From Acidovorax sp. GBBC 1281 (lineage in GTDB: Bacteria > Pseudomonadota > Gammaproteobacteria > Burkholderiales > Burkholderiaceae_C), in contig NZ_CP097269.1 of NCBI RefSeq assembly GCF_028473645.1, positions 5,107,501 to 5,171,500 of the forward strand: a DNA stretch of 64,000 bases, given 5' to 3'. This document shows, piece by piece, positions 60,471 through 64,000 of this stretch. Below the pieces are notes generated by a model that had not been told where the DNA came from, searched no databases, and saw only the letters and a program-made list of their open reading frames with translations. Numbering within the stretch: the stretch's first letter is position 1; each line of letters begins with the position of its first letter. Position numbers and translations under genes: made by a program.

Positions 60471-60830
60471 TCAGCGCCCGAGTTCCGGCGGCGTGAGCAG
60501 GCGTTCGACGATCTGGCCGTTCTTCAGGTGCGATTCCACGATTTCGTCGATATCGCTGCCATCCACGAAGGTGTACCAGGTGCCCTCGGGATAGACCACG
60601 GCGACGGGCCCGCCGGCGCAGCGGTCCAGGCAGCCGGCCTTGTTCACCCGCACCTTGCCGGGGCCGGACAGGCCGGCCGCCTTGACCTGGGACTTGCAGC
60701 GGTCGAACGCGGCCTGCGCACCGTGGTGGGCGCAGCTGTCCTCGCCGTTGGTGCGGTCGTTCAGGCAAAAGAAGATGTGGCGGGCGTAGTAGCCAGGCTG
60801 CGCGGCTGGCGGCGTGGGGGTGTCGGTCAT
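60471..60830 (-). CDS. Thioredoxin-like 2Fe-2S ferredoxin
   Basis: A 119-residue protein with four Cys in the thioredoxin-like ferredoxin spacing: FFCLNDRTNGEDSCAHHG and KAGCLDRCAGGPVAVVYPEG. It probably carries one 2Fe-2S cluster and transfers electrons, partner unknown. Nothing nearby explains its role. It lies nine bases after the VanZ-like gene. Confidence 0.9.
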   Translation of the reverse strand: MTDTPTPPAAQPGYYARHIFFCLNDRTNGEDSCAHHGAQAAFDRCKSQVKAAGLSGPGKVRVNKAGCLDRCAGGPVAVVYPEGTWYTFVDGSDIDEIVESHLKNGQIVERLLTPPELGR

Positions 60831-60839
60831 CCAGGCATT

Positions 60840-63562
<2,723 letters not shown>

Positions 63563-63631
63563 GCGACCGCCCCCCGGCCGCCTGCCCGCAGGGCCGGCGC
63601 CGGTGTCTTCCCCGCCCTGCCCCAGGCCCCC

Positions 63632-64000
63632 ATGCGCATCTTTCACATCCACCAGGGCAACGCCACCGAACTGGCCGCCCTGCCCTCCCAGCCCCCGGCC
63701 GCCGGCTTTTACTGGATCTCGTGCACCCGCGCGGCTTTCGGCGAGCAGCTGGGCCTGCAGCAGGCCCAGCTGCAGGCCACCACCGGCCTGCAGCTGGTGG
63801 ACCTGCACGTGTCCGATCTGCTGAACGCGCAGCTGCCATCGCACTACGACTACACCTCGCAATACGACCTGCTGGTGTTCCGCCGCCTGGCGGCCGCCGG
63901 CCCGGGCGCGGCACCGGCCAGCGCAGCCGGCGCGGCCACCGCAGCAAGCCCGCAGGCCGCGCCTCCCGCCGCGCCGGGCCGCATGACGGGCCCACCGGTG
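63632..64000 (+). CDS. CorA-like divalent cation transporter, N-terminus only
   Basis: The first 123 codons of a gene running off the right edge with no stop. The peptide begins MRIFHIHQGNATELAALP, and TGLQLVDLHVSDLLNAQLPSHYDYTSQYDLLVFRRLA resembles the cytoplasmic N-domain of CorA-type Mg/Co transporters. A Pro/Ala-rich stretch (about residues 90-123) is an insertion in this region. The membrane part with its GMN motif would lie outside the window, so the call is provisional. Confidence 0.6.
   Translation, partial: MRIFHIHQGNATELAALPSQPPAAGFYWISCTRAAFGEQLGLQQAQLQATTGLQLVDLHVSDLLNAQLPSHYDYTSQYDLLVFRRLAAAGPGAAPASAAGAATAASPQAAPPAAPGRMTGPPV

Overview
The window looks like chromosomal DNA of a plant-associated Acidovorax/Paracidovorax-type betaproteobacterium (Comamonadaceae, Burkholderiales). 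The basis is high GC, gene content and order (atpIBEFHAGDC, rpsL-rpsG-fusA-tuf-rpsJ, ybeD-lipB-lipA, an S10 cluster ending at rpsQ), small proteins typical of Burkholderiales (DUF4148, TorF-like porin), and short GCTAY-N7-ATAGC dispersed repeats. No tRNA, rRNA, insertion sequence, prophage or CRISPR array was seen. The genus is an inference from content, not a database match.

Layout. 1-3973: end of a small gene, a YheT-type hydrolase, an NTF2-like protein, then a lemA-TPM-TPM operon. 4101-5936: the most unusual gene, a predicted type III effector with seven 13-residue DLN repeats, a Ser/Asp-rich linker and a C-terminal NEL-type E3 ubiquitin ligase domain (Cys390 in a C-x-D motif). An imperfect PIP/hrpII box lies upstream. 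5960-13254: a four-gene DNA repair cluster (phosphoesterase, Lhr-like helicase, ATP-dependent ligase, MBL exonuclease). 13563-20752: the whole ATP synthase operon. 20989-23004: ybeD-lipB-lipA. 23050-32210: a metal-responsive two-component system divergent from a CzcCBA-type efflux operon, with a CusR-like palindrome between them. 32252-33403: a secreted pectate lyase. 33567-41811: the full kdp potassium system with its KdpDE regulators and two tiny membrane proteins. 42023-47374: a porin, EI/HPr/EIIA phosphotransferase proteins without any sugar permease, a lipoprotein, a TlpA-like protein and an acetyltransferase. 47584-58336: a peroxiredoxin, the S10 ribosomal cluster, tuf, fusA, rpsG and rpsL. 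58472-64000: a D,D-carboxypeptidase, a hydrolase, a 2Fe-2S protein, a VanZ-like membrane protein, divergent hemJ and hemB, and the start of a CorA-like transporter.

Functional picture. Most of the window is core metabolism and translation. The accessory signal is the lone effector gene set between housekeeping genes, with no mobile element beside it. Together with the pectate lyase it suggests a plant-associated, probably pathogenic, lifestyle. The short dispersed repeats are worth noting because one lies in frame inside the helicase gene and another supplies the start codon of the YheT-like gene.

Limits. All calls come from reading translations and DNA by eye. Family names rest on recognised motifs. 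Start sites, promoters and regulatory boxes are predictions.
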